Positions 9,228 through 19,548 are shown, counted from the stretch's first letter. The stretch is DNA of 64,000 nt from an uncultured Christensenella sp. (GCA_949948895.1 CATLHE010000001.1:394776-458775); one strand, 5' to 3'. Notes: generated by a model from the letters alone, not told the origin. Numbers and translations: made by a program.

Positions 9228-10473
9228 ACATAAACTCCGTATCGAGGATGCGAACGGTGTCGCCGTCCTTTATCCCCGCTTTTTTTAACGCTTTCGTAAC
9301 GCCGCCGTCGTCCAGCCTGCGTTGGAAATACGCAAAGCTGTCGCGGTCTTCCAAAACGACCGTTCGCGCAAGCCGCTCTATCATCTCGCCGCCGAGAACG
9401 AACGCGCCGTCGTCCGCGCGGGCAACTGTAAACGCGTCGGGATCGGCGTCGGGATATTTATACGGCTCGTATTCTATAGGCGCAAGCGGCGGAAGCACTG
9501 CGAGCTTGTTTACCGCGGCGCGTATAAGCTCCTTTATCCCGCCGTGCGTAACAGCGCTTATTTCATATATCTCGCCGTCCACCGCGTTTTTAAACGCTTG
9601 TATATTTTCCTTAGGTGCGCTATCGCACTTATTGAGCGCTATTATCTGCGGCACATCTTTCAACTCCGCATTATACTTGAAAAGCTCCGTATTGACGTTG
9701 TTATAATCGGACACGGGATCGCGCCCGTCCGCCGCCGATACGTCCACCACGTGTATAAACAGTCTTGTGCGCTCCACGTGACGCAAGAACGTATGACCGA
9801 GCCCCGCGCCGTCGCTCGCGCCCTCTATAAGACCGGGTATATCCGCTACGGTAAAGTTCCCGTCGTCGGTCGCGCAAACGCCGAGATTGGGCGTGAGCGT
9901 CGTGAACGGGTAATTCGCTATCTTGGGATTGGCACGTGTGAGTACGGAAAGCAACGTCGACTTGCCTGCATTGGGAAATCCGACAAGTCCTACGTCCGCT
10001 ATCGTTTTAAGCTCCAATATGACCGAGTGTTCTTTAGTCGGCTCGCCTTTCTGCGAAAAGCCGGGGGCTTGCCGTCTCGACGACTTGAACCTTGCATTGC
10101 CCTTGCCGCCTTTGCCGCCCGCAAGCACGGTAACACTGTCGCCGCCGTAAAAAAGGTCTGCGATTATGCCGCCCGTTTCTTCGTCGCGCACGACTGTGCC
10201 TCTCGGGACTTTGAGCACAAGGTCCGCGCCGTTCTTGCCGTGACGATTTTTTCCCGAGCCCGCCGTGCCGTTTTCCGCGCGATAATGCTTGCCGAACCTG
10301 AACTCCGAGAGCGACGCGATATTATCGGCGGCACATATAATCACGCTGCCGCCGTCGCCGCCGTCGCCGCCGTCCGGTCCGCCGTTGGGTACGTATTTTT
10401 CGGTGTAGAACGACGTGCATCCGTCGCCGCCGTTACCCGCTTTTATATAGATTTTAGCTCTGTCTATAAACAT
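9217..10473 (-). CDS. obgE: GTPase Obg with C-terminal OCT domain
   Basis: Gly-rich N-terminus GGNGGDGCTSFYTEKYVPNGGPDGGDGG; G1 GFPNAGKST; NKCD; FAYFQRRLDDGGV C-terminal domain. Confidence 0.95.
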   Translation of the reverse strand: MFIDRAKIYIKAGNGGDGCTSFYTEKYVPNGGPDGGDGGDGGSVIICAADNIASLSEFRFGKHYRAENGTAGSGKNRHGKNGADLVLKVPRGTVVRDEETGGIIADLFYGGDSVTVLAGGKGGKGNARFKSSRRQAPGFSQKGEPTKEHSVILELKTIADVGLVGFPNAGKSTLLSVLTRANPKIANYPFTTLTPNLGVCATDDGNFTVADIPGLIEGASDGAGLGHTFLRHVERTRLFIHVVDVSAADGRDPVSDYNNVNTELFKYNAELKDVPQIIALNKCDSAPKENIQAFKNAVDGEIYEISAVTHGGIKELIRAAVNKLAVLPPLAPIEYEPYKYPDADPDAFTVARADDGAFVLGGEMIERLARTVVLEDRDSFAYFQRRLDDGGVTKALKKAGIKDGDTVRILDTEFMYES

Positions 10474-10479
10474 ATCCGA

Positions 10480-11121
10480 TTATTTTTGACCGACTGCGGG
10501 CACGTTAACCGCTCCGCTCCCGTATTTACAAAACTTAGCCACCACGCACTCGTCGCACTCGGGGTTGCGGGCATGACAGCACGCCCGCCCGTGATGGATA
10601 AACAAAAAGTGCGCCGACTTATACTCGCTCTCTTCAAACGCCGCGCAAAGATCGCGCTCTACTGCGTCGGGAGTATTGCCGTCCGAAAGCCCCAGCCTGT
10701 GCGCTACGCGAAATACGTGCGTATCCACCGCTATCGCAGGCTTATCGAACGCGATACTGAGCACCACGTTCGCCGTTTTCCGCCCTACGCCCGCGAGCGA
10801 CGTAAGCTCTTCCATCGTGCTCGGGACTTGTCCGCCGAACTTATCCACGAGGTCGCGACAGCAAGACTTGATATTTTTCGCTTTGGCTTTATACAGTCCG
10901 CACGAGCGAATGAGCTCCTCGAGCTTGTCCGTTTCGAGCGCACAAAACTCTTCGGGCGTATCTGCGACCTTAAAAAGCTTTTCAGTCACAATATTGACGC
11001 GCTTATCCGTGCATTGAGCGCTTAGAATGACGGATATCAAAAGCTCGAAACTGTTTCCGTAGTTCAGCTCGCAAGTCGCGTCGGGATACGCTTTATCGAG
11101 TTCTTCCAAAAGCAAGTTCAT
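10480..11121 (-). CDS. nth: Endonuclease III
   Basis: LILSAQCTDKRVN, HhH LAGVGRKTANVVL, and Fe-S cysteines C-X6-C-X2-C-X5-C near the C-terminus. Confidence 0.93.
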   Translation of the reverse strand: MNLLLEELDKAYPDATCELNYGNSFELLISVILSAQCTDKRVNIVTEKLFKVADTPEEFCALETDKLEELIRSCGLYKAKAKNIKSCCRDLVDKFGGQVPSTMEELTSLAGVGRKTANVVLSIAFDKPAIAVDTHVFRVAHRLGLSDGNTPDAVERDLCAAFEESEYKSAHFLFIHHGRACCHARNPECDECVVAKFCKYGSGAVNVPAVGQK

Positions 11122-11199
11122 AGGTACATTCTAACATAAACGCGCGTAAATGTAAATAATTTGACATACTTCTTTTAAAAAAGAAACGGGCGCGGGAAT

Positions 11200-11463
11200 T
11201 TACCTGTCGTTTTGGTTTCCCGCATTGTACAAAGAGCGATAGCTCGACCCGTCAAACTCGTATACGGCGCGAAGCCCTTGATAATATCCGCGGCTCAAAA
11301 CGTCGCTGCAAGTCGCATAGTCGGTACACTTTACGGACAGCCCGCACCCGCTTCCGAACAGTGTCGGAGTATTGACAAGTCTTGCATACGCGCCGCGGCA
11401 AGTAACGTCGTCGCGGAAACGCATTGCGCCGTTTCTCGATGAAAACGAAAAAATGTATTCCAT
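11200..11463 (-). CDS. DUF3343 (Se/S carrier-like) domain protein
   Basis: 87 aa, LVNTPTLFGSGCGLSVKC motif typical of DUF3343; next to a class-V aminotransferase-fold gene. Confidence 0.7.
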   Translation of the reverse strand: MEYIFSFSSRNGAMRFRDDVTCRGAYARLVNTPTLFGSGCGLSVKCTDYATCSDVLSRGYYQGLRAVYEFDGSSYRSLYNAGNQNDR

Positions 11464-11560
11464 AGCGTCATTATTTCCTCTTTTATGTTCTAAACCGTCA
11501 AATTTCGCATTTACTAATAACGGTCTTAATTCGGTATATGACCTCGGAGCTTGATCGGTT

Positions 11561-12682
11561 ATGATTTATTTTGACAACGCCGCCACCACTTTGCATAAAC
11601 CCGACTGCGTACTGCGCGCAAACGCGTACGCACTCAAAAACCTCTGCGCCAATGCGGGGCGCGGCAGTCATTCCGCCTCGGCAAAAGCCGCGGGCATTTT
11701 GTACGAAGCGCGTAAATCCGTGCGCGCCTACATTGGTTGCGACGAGGTCATTTTTACGTTTAACTGTACCGACGCGCTCAACACTGTAATATTCGGCACG
11801 GCGCGGCGCGGGCACGTAGTGACAACCGCCTACGAGCATAACAGCGTTCTGCGTCCGCTCGAGGAACTGAGTAAGCGCGGCATGATATCGTACACGGTAG
11901 TCGAGCCCGACATGCACGGCGTTATCGATCCCAAAGCGATAGAGCGCGCCATTCGTCCCGACACGTACCTTATAGCCGTCAATCATGTGTCAAACGTAAC
12001 GGGTACGGTCGCGCCTGTTACTCAAATAGGCAACATCGCGCGGCGTTACGGCATACTGTACCTCTTGGACGGCGCTCAGTCCGTCGGGTATATGGACGTA
12101 AACATGCGCGAGATCGGCTGCGATTATATTTGCTTTTCTCCGCACAAAGGCTTGCATGCCACCCAAGGCATAGGCTGTCTGTGCGTAAAAAACGGCGCGC
12201 CGCTCAAACCGTTCAAGTTCGGCGGCACGGGCACGGCGTCGCACACGGTCGAACAGCCGTTTGATATCCCCGAAGGCTTCGAGTGCGGAACGCTGCCCGT
12301 AAACGCCGCTTACGCGCTTATAGCCGCCGTGTCATACAAAAAACGGCAACCGCTATCGGCGACGCGCGATCTTGCGGCGTGCGGCGAAGCCCTGCGCTCG
12401 GGACTCGAAAAAATAAACGGCGTGCGGCTTTACGGAAAGTACAATACCATTCCGTCCATAGCATGCTTTAATATAGAAGGCATGAACGCATCGCTCGTCG
12501 GCGACATACTAAACGAACAGTACGACGTTGCCGTGCGTTGCGGGCTTCACTGCGCGCCGCTCTGTCACCGCTATCTCGGCACGATGGGCACGGGCGCGGT
12601 GCGCGCATCCCTATCCTATTGCAACACCGAAAAGGAAGTCGAGTTTTTCCTTAAAGCAGTCGCCGAAATCGCGGGGCACTAA
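11561..12682 (+). CDS. Cysteine desulfurase-family PLP enzyme (aminotransferase class V)
   Basis: IYFDNAATTLHKP start, SFSPHKG-type Lys motif (CFSPHKGLHATQGIG), RCGLHCAPLCHRYLGTMGTGAVRASLSYCNT. Confidence 0.88.
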   Translation: MIYFDNAATTLHKPDCVLRANAYALKNLCANAGRGSHSASAKAAGILYEARKSVRAYIGCDEVIFTFNCTDALNTVIFGTARRGHVVTTAYEHNSVLRPLEELSKRGMISYTVVEPDMHGVIDPKAIERAIRPDTYLIAVNHVSNVTGTVAPVTQIGNIARRYGILYLLDGAQSVGYMDVNMREIGCDYICFSPHKGLHATQGIGCLCVKNGAPLKPFKFGGTGTASHTVEQPFDIPEGFECGTLPVNAAYALIAAVSYKKRQPLSATRDLAACGEALRSGLEKINGVRLYGKYNTIPSIACFNIEGMNASLVGDILNEQYDVAVRCGLHCAPLCHRYLGTMGTGAVRASLSYCNTEKEVEFFLKAVAEIAGH

Positions 12683-12693
12683 CGCTTATACCG

Positions 12694-12948
12694 TCAGCCT
12701 TTTATCATACTGACGAGCTCTGCGAGTTTCGCTCTTGCGCTTTCGTCGAGATTGGGCGACACAAACGATACAAACTCGTCCAACTGCGCGGCGGAAAACG
12801 ACCCGTCGCTTTTGGCGGCAGACACGTTTTTCATGAGCTCCTGCATCAACTGAGCCTCGTTCATTCCGTCGTACTTGGACGACTGCGGCGCCGAAGAAGG
12901 AGCTTCTTCTTTTACGGCGTCACCTTTAAAACCTTTTAAACTACGCAT
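12694..12948 (-). CDS. Hypothetical protein
   Basis: Small ORF; start placed at MRSLKGFKG. No family recognised. Confidence 0.5.
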   Translation of the reverse strand: MRSLKGFKGDAVKEEAPSSAPQSSKYDGMNEAQLMQELMKNVSAAKSDGSFSAAQLDEFVSFVSPNLDESARAKLAELVSMIKG

Positions 12949-13006
12949 AAAACACCTCGAAATATTGTATGAGGCACAGCGCAAAAAAGTGCCGAGGGAG
13001 GCAATC

Positions 13007-13234
13007 GTGAACTACAAACAACTTTTACCGCTACTGCTAAAGGGCAAGCTCGGCGAGCGCGAAAAAACGCTGTTAAAGCTGACCGAAAATCCCGATCCCA
13101 ATATGCTCGGTTCGCTCATAACTCAGATGTACGAACAAAAAACGCCGCGACAGGACGTGTACGCGACGTTTAAAAAGATCATCCCCGCCGAAATTTTAGG
13201 CAGACTGATCAAGTATTTCGGCAACGCCAAGTGA
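13007..13234 (+). CDS. Small hypothetical protein (GTG start)
   Basis: GAGGGAGGCAATCGTG: Shine-Dalgarno plus GTG start, giving VNYKQLLPLLLKGKLG... in frame with the track ORF 12875..13234. Confidence 0.55.
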   Translation: MNYKQLLPLLLKGKLGEREKTLLKLTENPDPNMLGSLITQMYEQKTPRQDVYATFKKIIPAEILGRLIKYFGNAK

Positions 13235-13235
13235 T

Positions 13236-14192
13236 CTAGCGCATGCTCTTGTATATCAAGTACGCCACCCTGAACGACATGGCGTCGTTAAAGTTTCTGA
13301 TATTAAGCCCCGTCATTTTTTCTATTTTATCCAAACGGTAAATAAGCGTGTTCCTGTGCACGTACATACTGCGGCTCGCTTCGGAAATATTGAGCGAGTG
13401 CTGTATAAACGCGTCGGCGGCTGTCATGAGTTCCTCGTCGGCTAGCACCGTCTTGTAATTTTTTTCGAGCACCGTTTTTACGTATTTTTCCATCGCTATC
13501 GGCGAAAGCTCGGACAGCGCGCGTATCAACGCGTATTCTTTGTAAGAATACACGTCGCTCTTGGGATCGAATTCCGCGCCGCTTAACAGCGCCGATCTAG
13601 CATAGCCGTAATACACGGGCAATTCGGACAAACCGTGCGCAACTCCGCCCACGCCGATCTTGACGTTTTCGTCTATCTCTTCCGCAAAATTCTCCCTAAG
13701 TACTACCGCGAACTCACCCGCCGATTGATAATCGTCGCCGTCAGATTTTTTACAGAACGCGGTAATACCGCCCGACATATCGGCTACGAAATCGTCGCCG
13801 CACGCCATTGCCGAAAGATAGTCGAACACGCTTTTGCTTCGCGTCTTGCAATATATAGCAAACACGTAGTAATCGGACTTGCCCACTCGCACGGCGGGCT
13901 CCTGTCCGTTGCCGCACAAAAACTCACGCAACGCGTTCACGCCGTCATGCGCAGAAGCGGGCGCAGTCGCTATCTCTTTTAACAGCCTCGCTATCACAAG
14001 TTTATCTTCGCCGACGCCGTTTATTGCAAACGCTACGTTCTCGCCGTCACACGGCACGATAAATACTGTGCGGTCGTTTTTCTCGTCGCAAAAAGCGTCG
14101 CCTTTCGAAAGCTCCGCATATTCGGCATTTACGACAAAAACATCAACGCCGAAAATGCCGTTTATTTTTTGTTCTATCTCGCCTTTCGTCAT
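13236..14192 (-). CDS. PucR-type C-terminal HTH regulator
   Basis: C-terminal SLNISEASRSMYVHRNTLIYRLDKIEKMTGLNI matches PucR/CdaR-type HTH. Start at MTKGEIEQ, overlapping metY by 4 nt. Confidence 0.8.
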   Translation of the reverse strand: MTKGEIEQKINGIFGVDVFVVNAEYAELSKGDAFCDEKNDRTVFIVPCDGENVAFAINGVGEDKLVIARLLKEIATAPASAHDGVNALREFLCGNGQEPAVRVGKSDYYVFAIYCKTRSKSVFDYLSAMACGDDFVADMSGGITAFCKKSDGDDYQSAGEFAVVLRENFAEEIDENVKIGVGGVAHGLSELPVYYGYARSALLSGAEFDPKSDVYSYKEYALIRALSELSPIAMEKYVKTVLEKNYKTVLADEELMTAADAFIQHSLNISEASRSMYVHRNTLIYRLDKIEKMTGLNIRNFNDAMSFRVAYLIYKSMR

Positions 14193-15457
14193 GCTTTTTT
14201 CACGGCGCGGAGCGCGTTCTCCACGTCCTCTATTATATCGTCCGCGTTTTCGAGCCCGACGCTCAGTCTTATGAGCGACGGAGATATACCCGCCGCCGTC
14301 AATGCTTCGTCGGAAAGCTGACGGTGCGTGCTCGACGCGGGATGCAATGCGCAAGACCTAAGGTCTGCAACGTGAACGAGCAACGACACCAACTTTAACG
14401 AGTTCATGAACTTGATGCAATTTTCGCGACTGTCAAGTTCGAACGATATGACGCCGCTTCCCTTGCCGCCCAGATATTTAACGGCAAGCTCGCGCTCGGG
14501 ATCGCCCTTGAGCATGGGATAAGAAATGCTTTTCACTTCCTTTCTGCTCTTTAAATACTCGGCGACTTTCAATGCGTTTTCACAGTGTCTGTCCATACGC
14601 ACGCAAAGCGTTTCCATACCGAGATTGGTAAGCCACGCGTTAAACGGCGACGCTTGCGAGCCCATGTCGCGCATAAGCTGAACACGCGCCTTCGTGATAA
14701 ACGCCGAGCTGCCGCAGTCGCGCGAGTACACGAGCCCGTGATAGCTCGCGTCGGGTTCCGTAAAGCCTTTGAACCTGCCGTTTGAATAATCGAACTTGCC
14801 GCCGTCTACTATGAACCCGCCGACCGAAGTATCATGCCCGTCCAAATACTTTGTCGAGCTGTGAATGACGATATCCGCGCCGAACTCGAACGGACGGCAA
14901 AGATACGGCGTTGCAAACGTGGAATCGATGATAAGCGGCACGCCTTTTTTATGCGCTATCGCCGCTATCTTTTCTATATCGGTCACTATGAGCGCGGGGT
15001 TTGCGAGAGTTTCGCAAAACAGCGCTTTCGTATTATCGTCTATCGCCTTTTCGACCGCGTTAAGATCGCGGAAATCGACGAACTTGGTGTCCACGCCCAA
15101 CCTTCTCAGCGTGACGTCAAACAGATTGAACGTACCGCCGTAAATAGCCGTCGACGATACGATATTATCGCCCGAAGAACACAAATTTAATACGGAAAGC
15201 ATGGAAGCCGCCTGTCCGCTCGAAGTCATCATGGCGCCGACGCCACCCTCTAACGCGGCGAGCTTGGCTTCCGCAAACCCTATCGTGGGATTGCCGAGGC
15301 GGGTATAAAAATATCCGTCGTCTTTAAGATCGAACAAGTCGCCGACCTGCTCCGTCGTATCGTAGCGAAACGCCGTGCTCATAGTGATGGGCGCTACGCG
15401 CGGCTCGCCGTTTTTCGGATGATATCCCTCGTGTATGCATTGTGTTTCTTTACGCAT
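14189..15457 (-). CDS. metY: O-acetylhomoserine aminocarboxypropyltransferase/sulfhydrylase-type PLP enzyme
   Basis: TQCIHEGYHP, TRLGNPT, SSTKYLDGH Lys motif, SCALHPASSTHRQL, RLSVGLE. Confidence 0.88.
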   Translation of the reverse strand: MRKETQCIHEGYHPKNGEPRVAPITMSTAFRYDTTEQVGDLFDLKDDGYFYTRLGNPTIGFAEAKLAALEGGVGAMMTSSGQAASMLSVLNLCSSGDNIVSSTAIYGGTFNLFDVTLRRLGVDTKFVDFRDLNAVEKAIDDNTKALFCETLANPALIVTDIEKIAAIAHKKGVPLIIDSTFATPYLCRPFEFGADIVIHSSTKYLDGHDTSVGGFIVDGGKFDYSNGRFKGFTEPDASYHGLVYSRDCGSSAFITKARVQLMRDMGSQASPFNAWLTNLGMETLCVRMDRHCENALKVAEYLKSRKEVKSISYPMLKGDPERELAVKYLGGKGSGVISFELDSRENCIKFMNSLKLVSLLVHVADLRSCALHPASSTHRQLSDEALTAAGISPSLIRLSVGLENADDIIEDVENALRAVKKA

Positions 15458-15477
15458 GACTTCTCCCTCGCTACGTA

Positions 15478-16542
15478 TTACTTTACTATCGTGACCCAGC
15501 CGAACGGATCTTCGAGTCTTCCCGTCTGTATGCCCGTAAGCGTATCGAACAACAGTTTTGACACTTTGCCCGCTTCGCCCTTTTTGCCTATGATATAGTC
15601 GCCGTTAACGTCGCCCAATCTATCAACTGGCGAAATGACCGCCGCCGTACCCGTTCCGAATATCTCGGTGAGCGCGCCGCTCTTTGCGCCGTCCATTACT
15701 TCGTCAATGCTTATACGCCGTTCCTGTACGGGTATATCCATCGATTTTAAAAGCTTGATGCACGAGTCGCGCGTAATACCCGGCAGTATCGACCCGTTGA
15801 GTTCGGGCGTCACGACCGTGCCGTCTATAACGAAAAATATATTCATAGACCCGACTTCTTCCACGTATTTACGTTCCGTTCCGTCAAGCCACAGCACTTG
15901 ATCGTAGCCCGCCGACTTGGCTTCTTCGCCCGCGAGTATGCTCGCCGCATAGTTGCCGACCACCTTGTACGCGCCCGTGCCGCCCTTGCTTGCGCGCACG
16001 TACTCGCGCTCCACTTTTAAAGCGACTGGTGCAAAGCCGTGAGCGTAATACGCGCCCGACGGAGAAAGTATAACGGCAAACTTGTAATTTTTGGCGGCGT
16101 GCACGCCGAGCGACTCGTCGTTGGCAAATACGTACGGACGGATATAAAGGCTTGTGCCTGCGTCCGTTGGTATCCAATCGCGCTCTACGGATATCAGATC
16201 GACGAGCGCGGAAAACGCTTCTTCCTCGTCGATCGGCGGTATGCACAGTCTTTCGCACGACGACCGCATACGCTTGAAATTATCGCGAGCGCGAAACAGT
16301 CTTACCGTGCCGCTTTCTTTATCGCGGTAGGCTTTAAGCCCCTCGAATACCGCCTGTCCGTAATGCAGTACTGACGAGCACGGCAAAAGAACGAACCCGT
16401 CGTACGGACAGATCTTGCCTTTGCCCCATTTCCCACCGTCGTATTCGCGCACGTACATATAATCGGTAAACAGCTTGCCGAATGATTTGACCTCGGTAGG
16501 TTTGGCTTTGAGCGTTTTGCACTTTATCATCTCGGTATTCAT
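15478..16542 (-). CDS. ilvE: Branched-chain amino acid aminotransferase
   Basis: YGQAVFEGLKAYR, RPYVFAND, EVGSMNIFFVIDG, GSILPGITRDS. Confidence 0.9.
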   Translation of the reverse strand: MNTEMIKCKTLKAKPTEVKSFGKLFTDYMYVREYDGGKWGKGKICPYDGFVLLPCSSVLHYGQAVFEGLKAYRDKESGTVRLFRARDNFKRMRSSCERLCIPPIDEEEAFSALVDLISVERDWIPTDAGTSLYIRPYVFANDESLGVHAAKNYKFAVILSPSGAYYAHGFAPVALKVEREYVRASKGGTGAYKVVGNYAASILAGEEAKSAGYDQVLWLDGTERKYVEEVGSMNIFFVIDGTVVTPELNGSILPGITRDSCIKLLKSMDIPVQERRISIDEVMDGAKSGALTEIFGTGTAAVISPVDRLGDVNGDYIIGKKGEAGKVSKLLFDTLTGIQTGRLEDPFGWVTIVK

Positions 16543-17153
16543 CTATCCGCCTCCGAATCGGTTATCCGTTCTCCCAAAAAGTTTACAGTTGCGCCGAGCG
16601 GCGACAACCGCGCCGCGACATCCGCATCTGTCGGCGCTATCGCAACAAACCCGACGCGCTCGTTAAAAACAATGCTCTCTTGCTTACAGCCCATTCCTCG
16701 CAATAACGGCTGTATTTTCTTGTACGCGTCGCCGTCGCATTCTATCCCGTACGCCGCTTTGATCTCGAAGCCACTAAGCCCCGCCGCGGCGATTACCGAC
16801 TCCGCGCTGTCGCGGTAAGCGTGAGTAAGACCGCCCGCACCAAGCTTTATTCCGCCGAAGTATCTTACTACGGCTATCATGGAGCGTCGAGCGCCGCTCG
16901 ACGCGAGCGCAGTGTAAATGGGCTTGCCTGCCGTGCCCTGCGGCTCTCCGTCGTCGTCGTACCCGAACTCCCGTCCGGCGTCGTCGGCTATAAACGCATA
17001 ACACACGTGCCGCGCGTCGCGATGACGCTTTTTGAGCTCAAGCGCAAATTCTTTCGCCTCGTCGCGCGAACTCGCTCCGCGCGATATGGCGATGAACCGC
17101 GAGCGCTTGACCAGCGTTTCAGTCTCGCCGTCGTTTAATCGGTATAACATCAA
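16539..17153 (-). CDS. yigZ: YigZ/IMPACT-family protein
   Basis: KRSRFIA, ARHVCYAF, DDGEPQGTAGKPI, VRYFGGIKLGAGGL. Confidence 0.92.
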   Translation of the reverse strand: MMLYRLNDGETETLVKRSRFIAISRGASSRDEAKEFALELKKRHRDARHVCYAFIADDAGREFGYDDDGEPQGTAGKPIYTALASSGARRSMIAVVRYFGGIKLGAGGLTHAYRDSAESVIAAAGLSGFEIKAAYGIECDGDAYKKIQPLLRGMGCKQESIVFNERVGFVAIAPTDADVAARLSPLGATVNFLGERITDSEADR

Positions 17154-18361
17154 TACTTCACTTTGAGCTTGGTCTTTTTACCTTTGCCGAGAACAAACTC
17201 TCGCGCGCCCGTAAAGTCTAAAAGCTTTGCCGCAACGTTATCGACTTTCTTATCGTCTATACGCACGCCGCCGCCCTCGATGAGCCGTCTCGCCTCGCTT
17301 TTGGACGCGCAGACTTTGGTCGCGACCATGATATCTACTACCGTCGTATCGGGCGTCGCGGAGATCTCCGCGGTGGGCATTTCGGAACTTGCGCCCTCGA
17401 AAGCCGCGAGCGCCTGCGATTGTGCTTTTTCCGCTTCCGCTTCGCCGTGTATGAGCTTGACCACTTCGTACGCGAGCCGCTTTTTGGCGTTATTCATGCG
17501 CTCGTCGCGGTGCGCGCAAAGCTCTTTTATTTCGGAAAGCTCCATAAAAGTCAACAGCTTCAAGCAGTTTTCTACTTCTTCGTCGTCCACGTTGCGGAAG
17601 TACTGATACATTTCGTACGGCGTCGCTTTGTTCGCGTCAAGCCACAGCGCGCCCTTTTGGGTCTTGCCCATCTTCTTGCCGTCCTTGGTCTCCAAAAGCG
17701 AACAAGTAAGCGCGTACGCGTCCTTTCTCTCTACGCGGCGGATAAAGTCCGCGCCTGCGAGTATATTGCTCCATTGATCGTTGCCGCCTATCTCGAGCTC
17801 GCAACCGTAATCGGAAAACAACCGCAAAAAGTCGTACGCCTGCATGGGCATGTAGTTAAACTCCAAAAAGCTGAGTCCTTTTTCGAGCCGCGTTTTAAAG
17901 CACTCCGCCGTGAGCATTTTATTCACTGACAGATACGCGCCGTAATCGCGCAAAAAGTCGATATAATTGAGCTTGGTGAGCCAATCGGCGTTATTAACTA
18001 TCCGCGCGGCGTTCTCACCCTCGAAGCTCACAAAACGCGCCAACTGCGGCTTTATCTTTTCCACATTGCCCGCGATCGTTTCTTTGGTCATCATCTGCCG
18101 CATATCGTTGCGGTTGGACGGATCGCCCACCATGGCGGTGCCGCCGCCCACGAGAAGAATGGGCTTATGCCCTGCGCGCTGCAAGTGCGCCGCCGCCATA
18201 AGCGGTATCACGTGACCTATGTGCAAACTGTCGGCGGTCGGATCGAACCCGCAGTAAAAAGTCACCGACTTAGAGCCGAGCATTTTATACAGATCGTCTT
18301 TATAAACCGTTTGCTTTACAAACCCGCGTTCTTCCAAGATATCGAATACGTTTCGTTTCAT
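17150..18361 (-). CDS. tyrS: Tyrosyl-tRNA synthetase
   Basis: FDPTADSLHIGH (HIGH), GDPSNR, GGNDQWSNI, KMGKTQKGA (KMSKS-like), C-terminal S4-like region. Confidence 0.95.
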   Translation of the reverse strand: MKRNVFDILEERGFVKQTVYKDDLYKMLGSKSVTFYCGFDPTADSLHIGHVIPLMAAAHLQRAGHKPILLVGGGTAMVGDPSNRNDMRQMMTKETIAGNVEKIKPQLARFVSFEGENAARIVNNADWLTKLNYIDFLRDYGAYLSVNKMLTAECFKTRLEKGLSFLEFNYMPMQAYDFLRLFSDYGCELEIGGNDQWSNILAGADFIRRVERKDAYALTCSLLETKDGKKMGKTQKGALWLDANKATPYEMYQYFRNVDDEEVENCLKLLTFMELSEIKELCAHRDERMNNAKKRLAYEVVKLIHGEAEAEKAQSQALAAFEGASSEMPTAEISATPDTTVVDIMVATKVCASKSEARRLIEGGGVRIDDKKVDNVAAKLLDFTGAREFVLGKGKKTKLKVKY

Positions 18362-18362
18362 A

Positions 18363-19547
18363 CTATTCTCCGATTTTTGTTTTTATCAGTTCGGCTAATA
18401 TCTTTACGCCCTTCTCGATTCGTTGTACGCTCGAAGACGAAAAGTTGAGCCGCATTGTGTTTCTGCCTCTGCCGTCGGCGTAGAACTCGTTGCCTTGAAT
18501 ATACGCTACGTTTCGTTCCACAGCCTCGGGCAGCATCGCCGCCGCGTCTATATCCTGCGGCAGTTCCGCCCATATAAACAAGCCCCCGTCGGGACGAGTA
18601 TATCGCACCGAACTCGGCATGTATTTATCCAAAGCGTTTAAAAACGCGTCTTTACGCTCGCGATACACCGCTATGTTACGCTCGAGCGTTTTATCAAAAC
18701 ACCCGCGCTTTAAATACTCCGCTACTATCATTTGGCACAGAGCGGGGCTTTGAACGTCCGCGCCCTGCTTGCCTATGGATATTTTGCGTATCACATCTTT
18801 GTCGCCGAACGCCACGGCTACGCGCAACGACGGCGCTATCGTTTTTGAAAAGCTGGTTAAATACACGACGCTTCCGTGCTCGTCAAACGCCTTGAGCGGC
18901 GGAACCTCTTCGCCGTCGTAACGAAGTCTGCCGTACGGATCGTCTTCCAATATGACCGCACCGTACTTCTCGCATAACCGAAGTATGCTTTTTCTATTTT
19001 CGACGGTGTACGTTTTGCCTGTGGGATTGGAAAAAGTTGGCACTACGTACAGCAGCTTAGGGCGGTACGTTTTGAGCTTGGCTTCGAGATCGCTTATGAC
19101 CAAACCGTCTGCGTCCGCGTCTACGCCCACGACGTTTGCTTCGTAAGTTTTTGCTATCTGCAAAAACGCGAGGTACGTGGGGTTTTCGACAAGCACGGTA
19201 TCGCCTTTATTGACAAAAGCTTTGAGCATGAGGTCTATGCCTTGCTGACCTCCGCTTACCACTTGGATGTTTTCGGGCTTTGCTTTAAGTCCCAGCGTTT
19301 CGAGATAGGCAATAAGCCGCTCGTTAAGCTCCGCAACGCCCTCCGTCGGACCGTATTGGAGCAAGCTTACGGCATTTTCGCCCGACAAAAGATCGCGCGC
19401 TATCTCGCGCACCTCGTCTATCGGCAAACACTCCGCAGCGGGCATGCCGCCCGCAAACGAGATAACCTCGGGACGCTTCGTAAGTTTTAATATCTCACGC
19501 GTCGCCGTGCCGTTTAAATTTTTGATTCTGTCGCTGAAATCGTACAT
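18363..19547 (-). CDS. PLP-dependent aminotransferase (class I/II, 2-aminoadipate/MocR-like)
   Basis: ISFAGGMPAAECLP, LQYGPTEG, SFSKTIAPSLRVA, PDGGLFIWAELP. Confidence 0.88.
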   Translation of the reverse strand: MYDFSDRIKNLNGTATREILKLTKRPEVISFAGGMPAAECLPIDEVREIARDLLSGENAVSLLQYGPTEGVAELNERLIAYLETLGLKAKPENIQVVSGGQQGIDLMLKAFVNKGDTVLVENPTYLAFLQIAKTYEANVVGVDADADGLVISDLEAKLKTYRPKLLYVVPTFSNPTGKTYTVENRKSILRLCEKYGAVILEDDPYGRLRYDGEEVPPLKAFDEHGSVVYLTSFSKTIAPSLRVAVAFGDKDVIRKISIGKQGADVQSPALCQMIVAEYLKRGCFDKTLERNIAVYRERKDAFLNALDKYMPSSVRYTRPDGGLFIWAELPQDIDAAAMLPEAVERNVAYIQGNEFYADGRGRNTMRLNFSSSSVQRIEKGVKILAELIKTKIGE

Positions 19548-19548
19548 T

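Noticed and set aside
9322-11025. 567-aa plus-strand ORF
   Set aside because: Antisense to obgE and nth, which carry clear family motifs; Arg/Tyr/Val-rich composition is typical of a shadow ORF in this codon-biased genome.
17150-18361. T-box leader upstream of tyrS
   Set aside because: tyrS starts directly after the upstream aminotransferase gene (18363), leaving no room for a leader.
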